Source: Pseudomonas sichuanensis | Lineage (GTDB): Bacteria > Pseudomonadota > Gammaproteobacteria > Pseudomonadales > Pseudomonadaceae | Direction: 5' to 3' | DNA length: 64,000 nt | Assembly: GCF_003231305.1 (NCBI RefSeq) | Contig: NZ_QKVM01000008.1 | Span: 62,001-126,000 of the forward strand | Part shown: positions 44,778 to 54,816 of the stretch, piece by piece | Position numbering within the stretch: the first letter of the stretch is position 1 | Layout of the letters: the number at the start of each line of letters is the position of its first letter | Position numbers and translations under genes: made by a program | Notes under the pieces: model-generated | What the model was told of the DNA's origin: nothing | Databases searched by the model: none | The model's input: the letters and a program-made list of their open reading frames with translations, nothing else

Positions 44778-45886
44778 CGGGCGTCGACCCAGTACTGGCC
44801 GTCCAGGCCGATGTTCAACAGGCGATTGATCTCGGCCAGGGTGGCCTGCGGGTCGAGGTCCTTGAAACGCTCGGGATGAATCCAGCGCGCCATGGCTTCG
44901 ATGGCAAGGATGTTGAACGGCGAGTTGTAGAAGTCATGCCACAAGCCATGAGCCTGCCCGGCCTGGATCGGCCGCAGCGGCGCGAACTCGGGCCGGGCAG
45001 TGATGTGCGCCAGGCTCTGGCGCGCGGTGTCGGTGGCCACGCCGGCCCCCAGCAGCACACCCGGCGCACGGTTGCCGGTGGCGATGTACACATCGGGGTC
45101 GGCCTGCAGCACGTACTCGACACTCACGTCGCCCACTGCGCCAGGCACCACATCGGCGCCGATGTTATGCCCGCCGACAGCCGCCACCAGGCTGCCCAGC
45201 CCACTCTTGCCAGTGGTGTGCCCCGGCGCCTGCCAAACCCCGGCCAGCAGTTCGAGGAAGACCTTCGGCCGCTGGCGGTCGGGCAGCCCGGCCACCGCAT
45301 CGGTGACCTGTTTCAGGTGCCGGTCATACAGGCTCAGGTATTGCTCGGCCTGCTGTTCACGGTCGAGCAATGTGCCGAGCGCACGCAGGCTGACCCGGGT
45401 GTTCTCGATCGGGTGCACGCGAAAGTCGATGAACAGCACCGGCACCCCGGCCTTGGCCAGCAGGTCGGCCACCGGGCTGTGCTGGGTCGGACCCTCACCG
45501 GCGATGCTGAACACCGCCAGGTCTGGCTTCAACGCCAGGATCTGCTCGGCGCTGACGCTCTGCTCCGAGGCCTGGCCGATCAACGGCAGCTTGCCGATCT
45601 GCGGATAGCGCTGGGCGTACGCCGCATAGGTGTGCGGGTCGAGCAGACGCATGTCGTTCTGCCAGCCGACCACCCGCCCGAAGGGGTTGTCGCGGTCGAG
45701 CAAGGCCAGGGCGAAGAACAGCCGGCCTTCGCCGAGCACGATACGCTGCGGCGTTTGCGCGACCGTGACCGTGCGCCCGAGCACATCGGTGACCTGCACC
45801 GCACTGGCCGGTTGCGCCAGGCCCAGCCAGGCACCGAGCATCAAGGGCAGCGCCAGCAGGCGCCGCCAGGAAGCGGGTTGAATCAT
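44774..45886 (-). CDS. Periplasmic iron-siderophore binding protein
   Basis: 370 aa with a signal peptide (LLALPLMLGAWLGLAQPASA). Class III solute-binding protein (PF01497 type): VTDVLGRTVTVAQTPQRIVL, ALKPDLAVFS, VPVLFIDF. Delivers the ligand to the adjacent FecCD permease. It begins 17 bp after the PiuC-like gene, so the whole iron locus from the TonB receptor to the ATPase is probably one transcript. Confidence 0.9.
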   Translation of the reverse strand: MIQPASWRRLLALPLMLGAWLGLAQPASAVQVTDVLGRTVTVAQTPQRIVLGEGRLFFALALLDRDNPFGRVVGWQNDMRLLDPHTYAAYAQRYPQIGKLPLIGQASEQSVSAEQILALKPDLAVFSIAGEGPTQHSPVADLLAKAGVPVLFIDFRVHPIENTRVSLRALGTLLDREQQAEQYLSLYDRHLKQVTDAVAGLPDRQRPKVFLELLAGVWQAPGHTTGKSGLGSLVAAVGGHNIGADVVPGAVGDVSVEYVLQADPDVYIATGNRAPGVLLGAGVATDTARQSLAHITARPEFAPLRPIQAGQAHGLWHDFYNSPFNILAIEAMARWIHPERFKDLDPQATLAEINRLLNIGLDGQYWVDAR

Positions 45887-45902
45887 CGGTGACCTCCCAA
45901 GG

Positions 45903-46583
45903 TCAGGTGTCGCCCCAGCGACGGAGCAGGTTGTGGTACACGCCGGTCAGCTCCAGCAACGAACCGGCGTCGGCCTTTTGTGCGGTCAGGCGCTGGATCG
46001 CCACGTCCATGTCCAGCAGCAGACTGCGCTGGCTGTCCTCGCGCACCAGGCTTTCGATCCAGAAAAACGCCGCCAGCCGCTCGCCTCGGGTCACCGGCGT
46101 CACCCGGTGCACACTGCTGCCCGGGTACAGCACCAGGTGCCCGGCCGGCAACTTGACCTGGCGCTCGCCGAAGGTGTCGCGGATCACCAGTTCACCGCCG
46201 TCGTAGCTGTCCGGTTCAGCCAGGAACAAGGTCGCCGACAGGTCGGTACGCACCCGCTCGCGCACACCCTTGATGCCGCGGATGGCGTTGTCGATGTGAA
46301 AGCCGAACCCCTCGCCCGCCCCATAGCGATTGAACAGTGGCGGGTAGATGCGCTTGGGCAGGGCGGCGGACATGAACAGCGGGTTGTCCGACAGCCGCTG
46401 CAGGATCAGCCCGCCCAGCTGACGGGCGACCGGGGCGTCCTCGTCCAGCTGGCGGTTGTGCTTGGCCTGGGCCGACTGCACACCGGCCGTGGCCTTGCCA
46501 TCGACCCAGGGCTGCGCCAGCAATTGCTGGCGCACTTCGCGCAGTTCGTCGGCGCTGAACAGGTTTGCGATCTGCACCAGCAT
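45903..46583 (-). CDS. piuC: PKHD-type Fe(II)/2-oxoglutarate hydroxylase (PiuC/YbiX family)
   Basis: 226 aa, the usual family length. Iron ligands: FGFHIDNAI (H-x-D) and [20 protein letters not shown] (distal His and 2-oxoglutarate Arg). C-terminal [19 protein letters not shown] is a family hallmark. Its ATG overlaps the receptor stop (TGATG). PiuC homologues are iron-regulated partners of Fiu/PiuA catecholate receptors; the substrate is not established. Confidence 0.92.
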   Translation of the reverse strand: MLVQIANLFSADELREVRQQLLAQPWVDGKATAGVQSAQAKHNRQLDEDAPVARQLGGLILQRLSDNPLFMSAALPKRIYPPLFNRYGAGEGFGFHIDNAIRGIKGVRERVRTDLSATLFLAEPDSYDGGELVIRDTFGERQVKLPAGHLVLYPGSSVHRVTPVTRGERLAAFFWIESLVREDSQRSLLLDMDVAIQRLTAQKADAGSLLELTGVYHNLLRRWGDT

Positions 46584-48910
46584 CAGAAGCTGTAATCCAC
46601 GCTGGCGGTCAGGGTGCGCCCGGCCCCCGGCACGCCGTACAGCTGGAAGCCGTCGAGCGAGGCGCCGACGCGGCTGTAGTAGAAGGTGTTGAACAGGTTC
46701 GACACGTTCAGGTTGAGCGTGGTCTGGCTGTCGACCTTGTAGCGCGCCGCCAGGCTGTGCAACCAGTAGGACGGCGCCTTCTCATGGTCGCGGGTGTAGA
46801 CCGTGTAGACCCCGGTCGGGCCGTTGGCGTAGCTGCTGTTGTTGTTCAGCCCGCCGACGTACTTGTTGTCGCTGTAGCGGCGCCGGCCCACGTAGTCGGC
46901 CCCGTAGCTGACGCTGAGCTGGTCGGTGAGGTCGTAGGTGGTCCACAGGTTGGCGGTCAGGTCGGGGACGTTCTTGGCTTCCTCGCCCTTGTTGGCGCCC
47001 TTGGTCTGGCGGCTCTTCATCGCGGCGAAACCGGCATAGGCCGACCAGCGCTGGGTGAGCTGCCCCTGCAGGCCCAGTTCCAGGCCATCGACCCGCTTGG
47101 CCGGCAGCGCACGCACCGGCGAGGTCTCGCCCTCGCTGTATTCCCAGCTGTCTTCGAGCTCGGTGCGAAACAGCGCGGCAGTCAGGTTCAGGCGCTCGTC
47201 GAGCAGTTCCCACTTGGTGCCCAGCTCGTAGGTTTTCGATACCGCCGGCTTGTAGGCCTCGGTGCTGGCCGCGCCGTAGATCTGGTTGTTGGTGCTGGCC
47301 CCCACCGCCGACGGCTGCGCGGCCTGGCTGTAGGACAGGTAGATGCTGCCGTTGGGCAGCGGCTTGTAGACCACCCCGGCACGCCCGCCAAAAGCATCGT
47401 CGCGGCTACTGCTGCTGCCGGTGGAGCGCTCGCTGTCGACCTGCCAGTGGTCGTACCGCAGGGCCAGCAGCAGTTGCCATTGCGGGTCCAGGGTGAGGGT
47501 GTCGGAAGCGTACAGGGCCGCGTCCTTCACGACGCTGCGCGGGTCGCCGTAGCCCTTGTCGGTGCGGGTCGAGGCAAAGCTGTGGGCCGGGTCGGACAGG
47601 TTGAAGAACATCGAGCCGTCCGGCACCTTCATGCTCTTGTGCAGGCCGCCGTAGGTTTCGCGGTACAGCTCGACCCCCGTCACGGCCTCGTGGTGAATGC
47701 CACCGGTGTCGAGGTTGAAGCGCAGGTCGGTCTGGTTGTCGACGATCTCGTAGCGCTTGGACAGGCCGAAGTCGCTGCCGCGCAGGTAGCCGTAGCCACT
47801 GGCGCTGTTGGCGTAGTCGGTGTAGGCGCTGATGCCGTTGATCGAGCTGCGCGGCCCCAGCCCGACATAGCCCAGGCTGGCGCAGCGGGTGCCGGTGCAG
47901 GTGCGGCTGCCGTCGGCATTGGCGGCGACGAAACGGGCCGGCGACAGCACGGCCCAGTTGTCGGTCTGCTGCCAGCGCAATTGGTTGCGCAGGGTCAGGT
48001 CGTCGCTGAAGTCGTGCTCGAACAGGCCGGTCAGCGAGCGGGTTTCGCTGCGTTGGGTATACAGGCTCGAATCGCCGTACCAGGCATCGCGGTCGACGCC
48101 CGGCATGCGCTTGCCATCGGTGCCGCGCTGGATCGGTACGCCGCCATCGGGGGTGTTGCGGTCTTTCTGGTAGAACGCATCGAGCCACAGCCGAGTGTCG
48201 GTGCCCAGGCCGAAACCGAACGAGGTGGCCAGGCCCCAGCGGTCGTAGTCCACCTCGTCGCGCTCGGACACCGCGTTGTAGTGCTTCATCAGGTTGACGC
48301 GCACGGCGCTGGTGTCATTGAGCTGGCGGTTGACGTCGGCGGTCAGGCGCTTGTAGTTGTCCGTGCCGATGCCGGCCGAGAGCTTGCCGGCATCACCCAG
48401 GTGCGCACGCTTGCTGACCAGGTTGACGCTGCCGCCCACGGCCGACACGCCCGACTCCACGGAGCCGGTGCCCTTGTAGACCTCGGCCTGCTCCAGGTTG
48501 AAGGTATCGTTGCGGCTGGCCATGCCGGCGTCGCGCACGCCATCGACGGTCATGCTCTGCTCGGCGGCAAAACCACGAATAGAGAACAGGTCGCCCCAGC
48601 CCAGGTTGCCCTCACCCGACATGAAGGTGATGCCCGGCACATTGCGCAACACGTCCTGCAGGCTCTGTGCGTTCTGCTCCTCCAGCACCGCGCGCGGCAC
48701 CACGCTGATGCTCTGCGGCGCATCCAGCAAGGGCGTGGTGATCTTGCTCGAGGTCACCGTGTCGACCTTGTAGCGGTCCTGCTTGCCGTCCACCCGGGTG
48801 GCGGGCAGGTCGAGCGTGTCGGCCAGGGCTGGCAGGGCGCAGGCGCCCAGCATCAGGCCGAAGGCCGGCGCCAGGGTCGCCGGGAGGCGCGGGGAGGATG
48901 CGTGGGGCAT
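46583..48910 (-). CDS. TonB-dependent catecholate siderophore receptor (Fiu/PiuA-like)
   Basis: 775 aa outer-membrane receptor: signal peptide ending near ALPALA, plug domain ([53 protein letters not shown]), 22-strand barrel and C-terminal aromatic [10 protein letters not shown]. Coupled to piuC as in Fiu-YbiX and PiuA-PiuC pairs. Such receptors take up monomeric catechol or dihydroxybenzoate iron complexes. A Fur-box-like sequence precedes it, and a divergent two-component system lies upstream. Confidence 0.93.
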   Translation of the reverse strand: MPHASSPRLPATLAPAFGLMLGACALPALADTLDLPATRVDGKQDRYKVDTVTSSKITTPLLDAPQSISVVPRAVLEEQNAQSLQDVLRNVPGITFMSGEGNLGWGDLFSIRGFAAEQSMTVDGVRDAGMASRNDTFNLEQAEVYKGTGSVESGVSAVGGSVNLVSKRAHLGDAGKLSAGIGTDNYKRLTADVNRQLNDTSAVRVNLMKHYNAVSERDEVDYDRWGLATSFGFGLGTDTRLWLDAFYQKDRNTPDGGVPIQRGTDGKRMPGVDRDAWYGDSSLYTQRSETRSLTGLFEHDFSDDLTLRNQLRWQQTDNWAVLSPARFVAANADGSRTCTGTRCASLGYVGLGPRSSINGISAYTDYANSASGYGYLRGSDFGLSKRYEIVDNQTDLRFNLDTGGIHHEAVTGVELYRETYGGLHKSMKVPDGSMFFNLSDPAHSFASTRTDKGYGDPRSVVKDAALYASDTLTLDPQWQLLLALRYDHWQVDSERSTGSSSSRDDAFGGRAGVVYKPLPNGSIYLSYSQAAQPSAVGASTNNQIYGAASTEAYKPAVSKTYELGTKWELLDERLNLTAALFRTELEDSWEYSEGETSPVRALPAKRVDGLELGLQGQLTQRWSAYAGFAAMKSRQTKGANKGEEAKNVPDLTANLWTTYDLTDQLSVSYGADYVGRRRYSDNKYVGGLNNNSSYANGPTGVYTVYTRDHEKAPSYWLHSLAARYKVDSQTTLNLNVSNLFNTFYYSRVGASLDGFQLYGVPGAGRTLTASVDYSF

Positions 48911-48924
48911 GTGAAGTCCTTAAA

Positions 48925-48943
48925 GAAAATCAGTCGCATTTGA
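48925..48943. promoter_or_regulatory. Fur-box-like sequence upstream of the TonB receptor
   Basis: On the minus strand TCAAATGCGACTGATTTTC matches 11 of 19 positions of the Fur consensus (AATG and ATT halves), 15 bp from the receptor start. Position and context support it; the match itself is moderate. Confidence 0.4.
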
Positions 48944-49092
48944 GTGGCGTGATTCTAATGACGGCCCCACGCCATCTTGTGTGCGCAAATGTACGGCGCG
49001 GCAGGCCGGCGGTCGCCCAACACATTCCGTTACATTCGTGGAGGCAAGCGCGGTGTAAGGTGCCCTGCGCTACCCACCTACAGGCCCGCCCC

Positions 49093-49815
49093 ATGTCCAA
49101 GCCCGACCACATCCTGATCGTCGATGACGACCCCGAGATCCGCCAGTTGCTGTCCCTCTACCTGGAAGAAGCCGGCCTGCGCACTTCGGTGGCGGCCCAT
49201 GGCCGCGACATGCGCCGCTGCCTGGCCGAACGCCTGGTCGACCTGGTGGTGCTGGACCTGATGCTGCCTGGCGAAGACGGCCTGACCCTGTGCCGCGAGC
49301 TGCGGGTGCAGAGCAATATCCCGGTGATCATGCTGACCGCCCGCGGCACCCTGGTGGACCGCATCGTCGGCCTGGAGATGGGCGCCGACGACTACCTGGC
49401 CAAGCCGTTCGACCCGCGCGAGCTGCTGGCGCGGATCAAGGTGGTGCTGCGCCGGACCCAGAGCTTCCCCGAGCGTGCCCGTGTGGACGAAGCCAGCCAG
49501 CTGCGCTTCGCCGGCTGGCGCCTGGACACCGCCACCCGCCAGCTGCGCTCGCCCGATGGCCTGGTGGTCAGCCTGGGCAGTTCCAATTACCGCTTGCTGC
49601 GGCTGTTCCTGCAGCACCCCAACCGCGCCCTGAGCCGCGATTTTTTGCTCAACCATGTATTCGACCGCGAGCGCGAACCCTTCGACCGCAGCATCGATGT
49701 GTGCGTCAGCCGTCTGCGCCAGCACCTGGGCGACCACCCGCGCAACCCGGCGCTGATCCGCACCGTGCGCAACGAGGGTTACATGCTCACGGTCAATGAC
49801 GTGGCCAGCGAATGA
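49093..49815 (+). CDS. OmpR-family response regulator
   Basis: 240 aa from ATG 49093. Receiver: ILIVDDDPEIRQLLSLYLEE, phospho-acceptor in VDLVVLDLMLPGEDGL, switch residues IPVIMLTARG and YLAKPFDPREL. The C-terminal winged helix has RALSRDFLLNHVF and RSIDVCVSRLRQHLGD. It overlaps the sensor kinase start (ATGA). Divergent from the iron receptor, so it may tune that locus, as PfeRS does for ferric enterobactin (analogy only). Confidence 0.92.
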   Translation: MSKPDHILIVDDDPEIRQLLSLYLEEAGLRTSVAAHGRDMRRCLAERLVDLVVLDLMLPGEDGLTLCRELRVQSNIPVIMLTARGTLVDRIVGLEMGADDYLAKPFDPRELLARIKVVLRRTQSFPERARVDEASQLRFAGWRLDTATRQLRSPDGLVVSLGSSNYRLLRLFLQHPNRALSRDFLLNHVFDREREPFDRSIDVCVSRLRQHLGDHPRNPALIRTVRNEGYMLTVNDVASE

Positions 49816-51185
49816 AACGCGGCTGGCCACGTTCGCTGCATGGCCGCCTGGTGCTGATCCTGGTCGGTGGCATGCTCGCCTCGCAGTTGCTCACCAGCAG
49901 CATCTGGTACGAAGTGCGCCAGACCCAGGTGCTGGAGATCCCCCTGCGCCTGCTCGCCGGGCGCCTTGCCGACCTGTTGCAGGTGGCCCGCGAGCGGCCG
50001 GCGCAGTTGCCGGTGTTGCTCGAAGGCATGACGTCGTCGCGCTGGCAGCAGTTGCCGGCAGCGCCGACCGGGCTCGCCCAGGCGACGCCCGAGCAGGACG
50101 CACTGCTGCGCCGGCTGCTCAGCGAACGCACCGGCGCGCCGGCGCCCCTGCGCCTGCTGCACCTGCAACTGCTCGCCCCCGACAACCAGCCCGGTGGCGC
50201 CGGCCTGCTGATGCGTGGGGCGCCGGCCAGTGTGCGCAGCGTGGTCGAGCTGACCCTGCCCGACGGCCAGGTGCTGTACCTGCAAAGCACCGAAGACCAG
50301 GGTTGGCGCAGCGCCTCGATCGGCTCGCTGGTGTTCGATTTCCTGCTGCGCATCTACCTGCTGCGCACCGTGGTGGTGGTGGTGCTGGCCTTGATCGCGG
50401 TGCGTATCGCCCTGCGCCCGCTCAGGCAGATGGCCGCCGCCGCCGAAGCCCTGGGCCAGGATATCCACCGCCCGCCGCTGAGCCTCGATGGCCCCCAGGA
50501 AGTGCGCCAGGCGGCCCAGGCATTCAACGCCATGCAGCAACGGCTGATCGACAGCATCGCCGAGCGCACCCGTTTCTTTGCCGCCGTGTCCCACGACCTG
50601 CGCACGCCAATCACCCGCCTGCGCCTGCGCACCGAACTGCTGGGGCAGGAGAACCTGCGCCAGCGCTTTCGCGCTGACCTGCAGCAGATGGAAGACATGG
50701 TGGCCGCCAGCCTGGACTTCCTGCGCAGTGGCGAGCTGGAAAATGCCCGCGAGCCTGTGGATATCGACGCGCTGCTGCGCGCCCTGCAGGCCGACTTCGA
50801 AGACCTCGGTGGCGAGCTGTGCCTGCACGGCCAGGCCCGCCCGCTCAACGCCCATGCCAGCGGCCTGCGCCGCTGCCTGCAGAACCTGCTGGACAACGCC
50901 CACCGGCATGCGCCGGGGCCTGTGGATATCGAGGTGCACGATAGCCCGGAGCGCTTGCGTATCCAGGTGGGTGACCGTGGGCCGGGTATCGACGGCGAGC
51001 ACCTGGGCCAGGTGTTGGAGCCGTTCTATCAGGTTGACCCGTCGCGCAGTGGTGGGGGGCATGGCCTGGGGTTGAGCATTGCTGCCGGTATCGCCAGTGC
51101 CCATGGGGGTTCGCTGACACTGGGGCCGCGATTGGGGGGTGGGTTGCTGGTTACTGTGGATTTGCCTCGGGTGTGTGGGGCGTGA
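49812..51185 (+). CDS. Sensor histidine kinase
   Basis: 457 aa. N-terminal helix (RLVLILVGGMLASQLLTSSI), a periplasmic domain of about 130 residues, a second helix (YLLRTVVVVVLALIAVRIAL), HAMP, dimerisation/phosphoacceptor box AVSHDLRTPITRLRLRTELL, and HATPase with N-box NLLDNAHRHA, DRGPGIDGEH and GGGHGLGLSIA. Cognate partner of the overlapping response regulator. The periplasmic ligand is unknown. Confidence 0.93.
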   Translation: MKRGWPRSLHGRLVLILVGGMLASQLLTSSIWYEVRQTQVLEIPLRLLAGRLADLLQVARERPAQLPVLLEGMTSSRWQQLPAAPTGLAQATPEQDALLRRLLSERTGAPAPLRLLHLQLLAPDNQPGGAGLLMRGAPASVRSVVELTLPDGQVLYLQSTEDQGWRSASIGSLVFDFLLRIYLLRTVVVVVLALIAVRIALRPLRQMAAAAEALGQDIHRPPLSLDGPQEVRQAAQAFNAMQQRLIDSIAERTRFFAAVSHDLRTPITRLRLRTELLGQENLRQRFRADLQQMEDMVAASLDFLRSGELENAREPVDIDALLRALQADFEDLGGELCLHGQARPLNAHASGLRRCLQNLLDNAHRHAPGPVDIEVHDSPERLRIQVGDRGPGIDGEHLGQVLEPFYQVDPSRSGGGHGLGLSIAAGIASAHGGSLTLGPRLGGGLLVTVDLPRVCGA

Positions 51186-51229
51186 AGGGTTGGGGGCGGT
51201 GATGGGGTGCTGGTGTTTGTCGACAGAGT

Positions 51230-51287
51230 TGCAGCGCCTGTGAGATCGAGCGCCGCGCGGGCGGCGCTCGATCTCATAGGCGCTGCA
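51230..51287. repeat. Long inverted repeat (REP-like) at convergent gene ends
   Basis: Arms of about 26 bp (TGCAGCGCCTGTGAGATCG... and its complement, one mismatch at G/A of the CTGTGAG/CTCATAG segment) with a 4-6 nt loop, between the kinase and the convergent alcohol dehydrogenase. Stem core GAGCGCCGC/GCGGCGCTC. Different from the CCCGCTCCCAC-type REPs elsewhere; probably another REP class and a bidirectional transcription barrier. Confidence 0.7.
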
Positions 51288-51374
51288 AAACCATCGGCAA
51301 GCACCTGATCGCCCAAACGCGATCACATGATGAACACCCAAACTGCCCATGCCCCAAAAGCCCTGCTCTAGGGC

Positions 51375-52385
51375 TCACCAACTCAAGCAAATCTTGCCGA
51401 AATGCCTGTTGCTCTCCTGATACCTGAACGCCTCGACGATCTGCTCCAACTCAAAGTGCTTGTCCACCACCGGCCGCAAGCCGTTGGCATCGATAGCGCG
51501 AACCATCGCCTGCTGCTGCTCGCGACAACCCACCAGCACCCCTTGCAGGCGAATCTGCCGCACCAGCGCCTGAACCAACGGCAACTGCCCGGCCACGCCG
51601 GTGAGGATACCGATCAACGACACATGGCCACCAATGCGTGCGGCGATCATCGATTGCTCGAGCGTGGCCGGGCCGCCCACTTCGATCACATGATCGACAC
51701 CGCGGTTGTCGGTGAGCGCACGCACCTGCTCGCCCCACGCCGGGGTGGTCTTGTAGTTGATCAGGTGGTCGGCGCCCAGCGCCTTGAGGCGTTCGAGCTT
51801 GGCATCGCTGGACGAGGTGGCGATCACCGTGGCGCCGGCCAGCTTGGCGAACTGCAGGGCAAAGATCGAAACGCCGCCGGTGCCCTGCACCAGCACGGTG
51901 TCGCCGGGCTTGAGGTGGTCGTCGCTCATCAGCGCGCGCCAGGCGGTAAGGCCGGCGGTGGTCAGGGTGGCCGCCTCGGCGTGGCTGTAGCCTTTGGGGG
52001 CGTGGGTGAAGGACGTGGCGCGGGCGGTCACCTGCTCGCGGGCATAGCCGTCGATACCGTCGCCGGGCACGCTGGCGAAGCCTTCGACCTGGGCCTGGCC
52101 AGCGAGCCAGTCGGGGAAGAAGGTGCTGACCACCGCATCGCCGACCTTGAACTCGGTGACCCCGGCACCGACCGCGATCACCTCGCCGGCGCCATCGGCC
52201 ATGGGGATGCGCCGCTCGCTCGGGCCCCACATGCCGCTGACCACGGCGAAGTCGTGGTAGTTGAGGGAACTGGCGTGCAGGTGCACGGTGATTTCGCCGG
52301 CGCTGGGCGCGGCAGCCTCGCTGGTGCCGACCTGGACCTTGTCGTAGCCGCCGCCGGGGAGGACGTAGATGGCCTTGGTGCTCAT
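51375..52385 (-). CDS. NAD(P)-dependent zinc-family alcohol dehydrogenase (MDR superfamily)
   Basis: 336 aa from ATG 52385. GroES-like N-terminal domain (ASSLNYHDFAVVSGMWG, PMADGAGEVIAVGAGVTEF) and Rossmann domain (GDTVLVQGTGGVSIFALQFA). The cysteine ligands of the structural zinc site are missing, and the substrate pocket resembles quinone oxidoreductase/AdhT-like members, so it may be zinc-free. Substrate not inferable. Monocistronic. Confidence 0.85.
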   Translation of the reverse strand: MSTKAIYVLPGGGYDKVQVGTSEAAAPSAGEITVHLHASSLNYHDFAVVSGMWGPSERRIPMADGAGEVIAVGAGVTEFKVGDAVVSTFFPDWLAGQAQVEGFASVPGDGIDGYAREQVTARATSFTHAPKGYSHAEAATLTTAGLTAWRALMSDDHLKPGDTVLVQGTGGVSIFALQFAKLAGATVIATSSSDAKLERLKALGADHLINYKTTPAWGEQVRALTDNRGVDHVIEVGGPATLEQSMIAARIGGHVSLIGILTGVAGQLPLVQALVRQIRLQGVLVGCREQQQAMVRAIDANGLRPVVDKHFELEQIVEAFRYQESNRHFGKICLSW

Positions 52386-52439
52386 TCGCTGGGTCTCCAT
52401 TGGGGTAAAGGTGCAGAGCAGCTTAGACAGGTCTGACCG

Positions 52440-52512
52440 ATCGCGGGGCAAGCCCGCTCCCACGTGCCCGCGCGTCCCTGCCTGCGCGTGGGAGCGGGCT
52501 TGCCCCGCGATT
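52440..52512. repeat. REP/BIME pair
   Basis: Inverted pair with ATCGCGGGGCAAGCCCGCTC left and GAGCGGGCTTGCCCCGCGAT right, between the dehydrogenase and HAD genes. Confidence 0.85.
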
Positions 52513-52518
52513 GGGCCA

Positions 52519-53109
52519 TCAGCCCAGCAACGCCCTCAGCGCCCGGCAATCCGCCGCATGCCAGTCGGCCAGCTCCGGCCAGGGGTTGTCCGGCAGATTG
52601 ACCAGCACGGTCCTGGTCCCGGCGGCTCGCCCACAGTCCAGGTCGAAGCGATAGTCGCCGACCATCACCATCTCGCCCGGTGCCACCGCCCATGCCCGGG
52701 CAATCTGCAACAACCCGTCCGGGTCGGGCTTGGGCGTCGCCTCGTCACGGCCAAGCACATGCTCGATCGGGAAGCAGTCGGCCAGGCCGATGGCTTCCAG
52801 GGTGACATGGGCCAGCTCGCGGGCGTTGCGGGTCAGGATCGCCAGGCGGCAACCGCGCCCAGCCAGTTCGCGCACCAGCTCCACCGCGCCCTCGGCGGCT
52901 TGCGAGGCAATCGCCAGGTCGCGCTCATGCTCCAGCAACCAGGCATGCTTGGCCGCCGCCTCTTTAGCCGGCAGTGCCGCCAGGTGGGTGAGGATGTCGT
53001 GCTCGGCCGGGATGTCGAGCGCCTCGCGAATGGCCGCAAAGTCATGCACCGCGACGGTCAGGGTGCCGTCCATGTCGAACACCCAGTGGCGGATATCGCC
53101 CAGGCTCAT
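52519..53109 (-). CDS. HAD-superfamily phosphatase/hydrolase
   Basis: 196 aa from ATG 53109 (ATGA overlap with tesB). HAD motifs: I HWVFDMDGTLTV, II AILTRNA, III-IV region TPKPDPDGLL and MVMVGDYRFDLDCGRAAG. A beta-phosphoglucomutase/Gph-like subfamily with an alpha-helical cap. The substrate is unknown. The coupling to tesB suggests cotranscription rather than a shared pathway. Confidence 0.87.
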   Translation of the reverse strand: MSLGDIRHWVFDMDGTLTVAVHDFAAIREALDIPAEHDILTHLAALPAKEAAAKHAWLLEHERDLAIASQAAEGAVELVRELAGRGCRLAILTRNARELAHVTLEAIGLADCFPIEHVLGRDEATPKPDPDGLLQIARAWAVAPGEMVMVGDYRFDLDCGRAAGTRTVLVNLPDNPWPELADWHAADCRALRALLG

Positions 53110-53975
53110 GCCCAGTCCTTGCGGTGACGGATCAGCCCTTCCTGGGTGGACGAGGCCACCAACTGCCCTGCGCGGTTGAAGATGCTGCCGCGGCAGAAGC
53201 CACGGGCATTGCCGGCCCAGGGGCTGTCGGTGGCGTACAGCAGCCACTCGTCGGCGCGCAGGTTGCGGTGGAACCACAGCGAGTGGTCGAGGCTGGCGAT
53301 CTGCATGTCCTTCTGCCACACCGACTTGCCATGGGGCAGCAGCGCGGTGGTCAGCAGGCCGAAGTCCGAGGCGTAGGCCAGCAGGTACTTGTGCAGCGCG
53401 GGGATGTCCGCCAGGTTGCCATCGGCGCGGAACCAGGCGTACTTGACCGGGTCGCCCGGCTTGGGGTTGAACGGGTCGCGCTCGGTGACCGGGCGGATTT
53501 CGATCGGCTTGGCGCACAGCACCTTGTCGCGAATGCGCTCAGGCAACTGGTCGGCCATGGCGCTGGCCAGTTCGACTTCACTGGGCAGGTTCTCCGGGCC
53601 GACCACGTCGGGCATCTGCACCTGGTGTTCAAAGCCTTCTTCGTCGTACTGGAACGACGCGCTGCAGGTGAAGATCGGCTGGCCTTTCTGGATCGCCGTC
53701 ACCCGCCGGGTGCTGAAGCTGCCGCCGTCACGCACGCGGTCCACCGAGTAGACCACCGGCATGCTGGCATCGCCGGGGCGCAGGAAATAGCCGTGCAGCG
53801 AATGCACGTGGCGGGCGTCCTCGACCGTCTGGCTGGCCGCCGACAGCGACTGGCCGAGCACCTGGCCGCCGTACAGCTGGCGGAAGCCCAGGTCCTGGCT
53901 GCGGCCACGGAACAGGTTCTCCTCGATGGACTCTAGGCTCAACAGGTCGACTAGGTCGTCCAGTACGTGACTCAT
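53106..53975 (-). CDS. tesB: Acyl-CoA thioesterase II
   Basis: 289 aa, the usual TesB length, with a double hotdog fold hydrolysing medium- and long-chain acyl-CoA. Motifs: NLFRGRSQDLGFRQLYGGQV, HSLHGYFLRPGDASMPV, and the catalytic Asp region ASLDHSLWFHR; GFCRGSIFNRAGQLVAS near the end. Cytosolic. Start ATG 53975 with GGAG upstream; overlaps the HAD gene. Confidence 0.93.
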   Translation of the reverse strand: MSHVLDDLVDLLSLESIEENLFRGRSQDLGFRQLYGGQVLGQSLSAASQTVEDARHVHSLHGYFLRPGDASMPVVYSVDRVRDGGSFSTRRVTAIQKGQPIFTCSASFQYDEEGFEHQVQMPDVVGPENLPSEVELASAMADQLPERIRDKVLCAKPIEIRPVTERDPFNPKPGDPVKYAWFRADGNLADIPALHKYLLAYASDFGLLTTALLPHGKSVWQKDMQIASLDHSLWFHRNLRADEWLLYATDSPWAGNARGFCRGSIFNRAGQLVASSTQEGLIRHRKDWA

Positions 53976-54063
53976 GGAAGGTTCTCCTGGCAAGGCATTA
54001 CGGCGCGGTTATACCGGCAAATGATACAGGGTTTGTCGGCGGCCCCGTCGAGGGGCATCCCCG

Positions 54064-54633
54064 TCAGCCACGCAGGGTGTCCTGCCATCGGGCCCGGTCG
54101 ATGCGGTACAGCACGTGGGGGCGCAGGGGGTGGCCGGCGGGCAGGCGGGGGTGTTCGAAGCTGCCGTCCAGGTCCTGCTGCATGCCGATGGCCTGCATGA
54201 CTTTCTGCGACGGCAGATTGCCCTCGGTAGTGAACGACACCACCTCCTCCAGGCGCAATTGGGCGAAAGCACAGCGCAGGCAGGTCCAGGCCGCCTCGCT
54301 GGCGAACCCCAGCCCCCAGTGGCGCCGGGCCAGGCGCCAGCCGATCTCCACCGCCGGGCCGAACGGGGCCTCGAAATTGACGTTGAGCAGCCCGGTCATG
54401 CCGATGAAGGCGCCGCTGTCCTTGCGCTCCAGCGCCCACAGGCCAAAGCCGAATTCATTGAAATGGCCACGGACCCGGCCAATCAGCGCAGCGGCCTCCA
54501 GGCGGGTCATCGGTGCCGGGAAATAGCGCATCACCTGGGGGTCGGCGCACAGCGCGGCGAACTCACGCAGGTCGTCGTCCTGCCATTGGCGCAACACCAG
54601 GCGGGCGCTTTCCAGTTCGAGAATGGGGGGCAT
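54064..54633 (-). CDS. GNAT-family N-acetyltransferase (RimJ/RimL type)
   Basis: 189 aa. LESARLVLRQWQDDDLREFA at the start, DSGAFIGMTGLLNV and the acetyl-CoA loop region EIGWRLARRHWGLGFASEA, then QKVMQAIGMQ. Acetylates an amino group (ribosomal protein, antibiotic or metabolite); target unknown. Confidence 0.88.
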   Translation of the reverse strand: MPPILELESARLVLRQWQDDDLREFAALCADPQVMRYFPAPMTRLEAAALIGRVRGHFNEFGFGLWALERKDSGAFIGMTGLLNVNFEAPFGPAVEIGWRLARRHWGLGFASEAAWTCLRCAFAQLRLEEVVSFTTEGNLPSQKVMQAIGMQQDLDGSFEHPRLPAGHPLRPHVLYRIDRARWQDTLRG

Positions 54634-54816
54634 CGGGGGGCTCCGGAATCGCGGTCTGGCAGTTTACAGCGTAGGCCGCCGAATGAAGTTTCATCCAGGC
54701 CGCCGCTGCCGGATGTTTTTTTCACATCCACTTCACCGGGCTCCGACAGGTCGCTTAGCACAATGCCTGCCATTACAGCGGCCACAGTCGACGCCGCACT
54801 GCCATCGGAGTGACAC

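Noticed and set aside
46565..48943. 792-codon plus-strand open frame
   Set aside because: Antisense shadow of the TonB receptor; composition is a byproduct of GC-rich codon bias, no domains.
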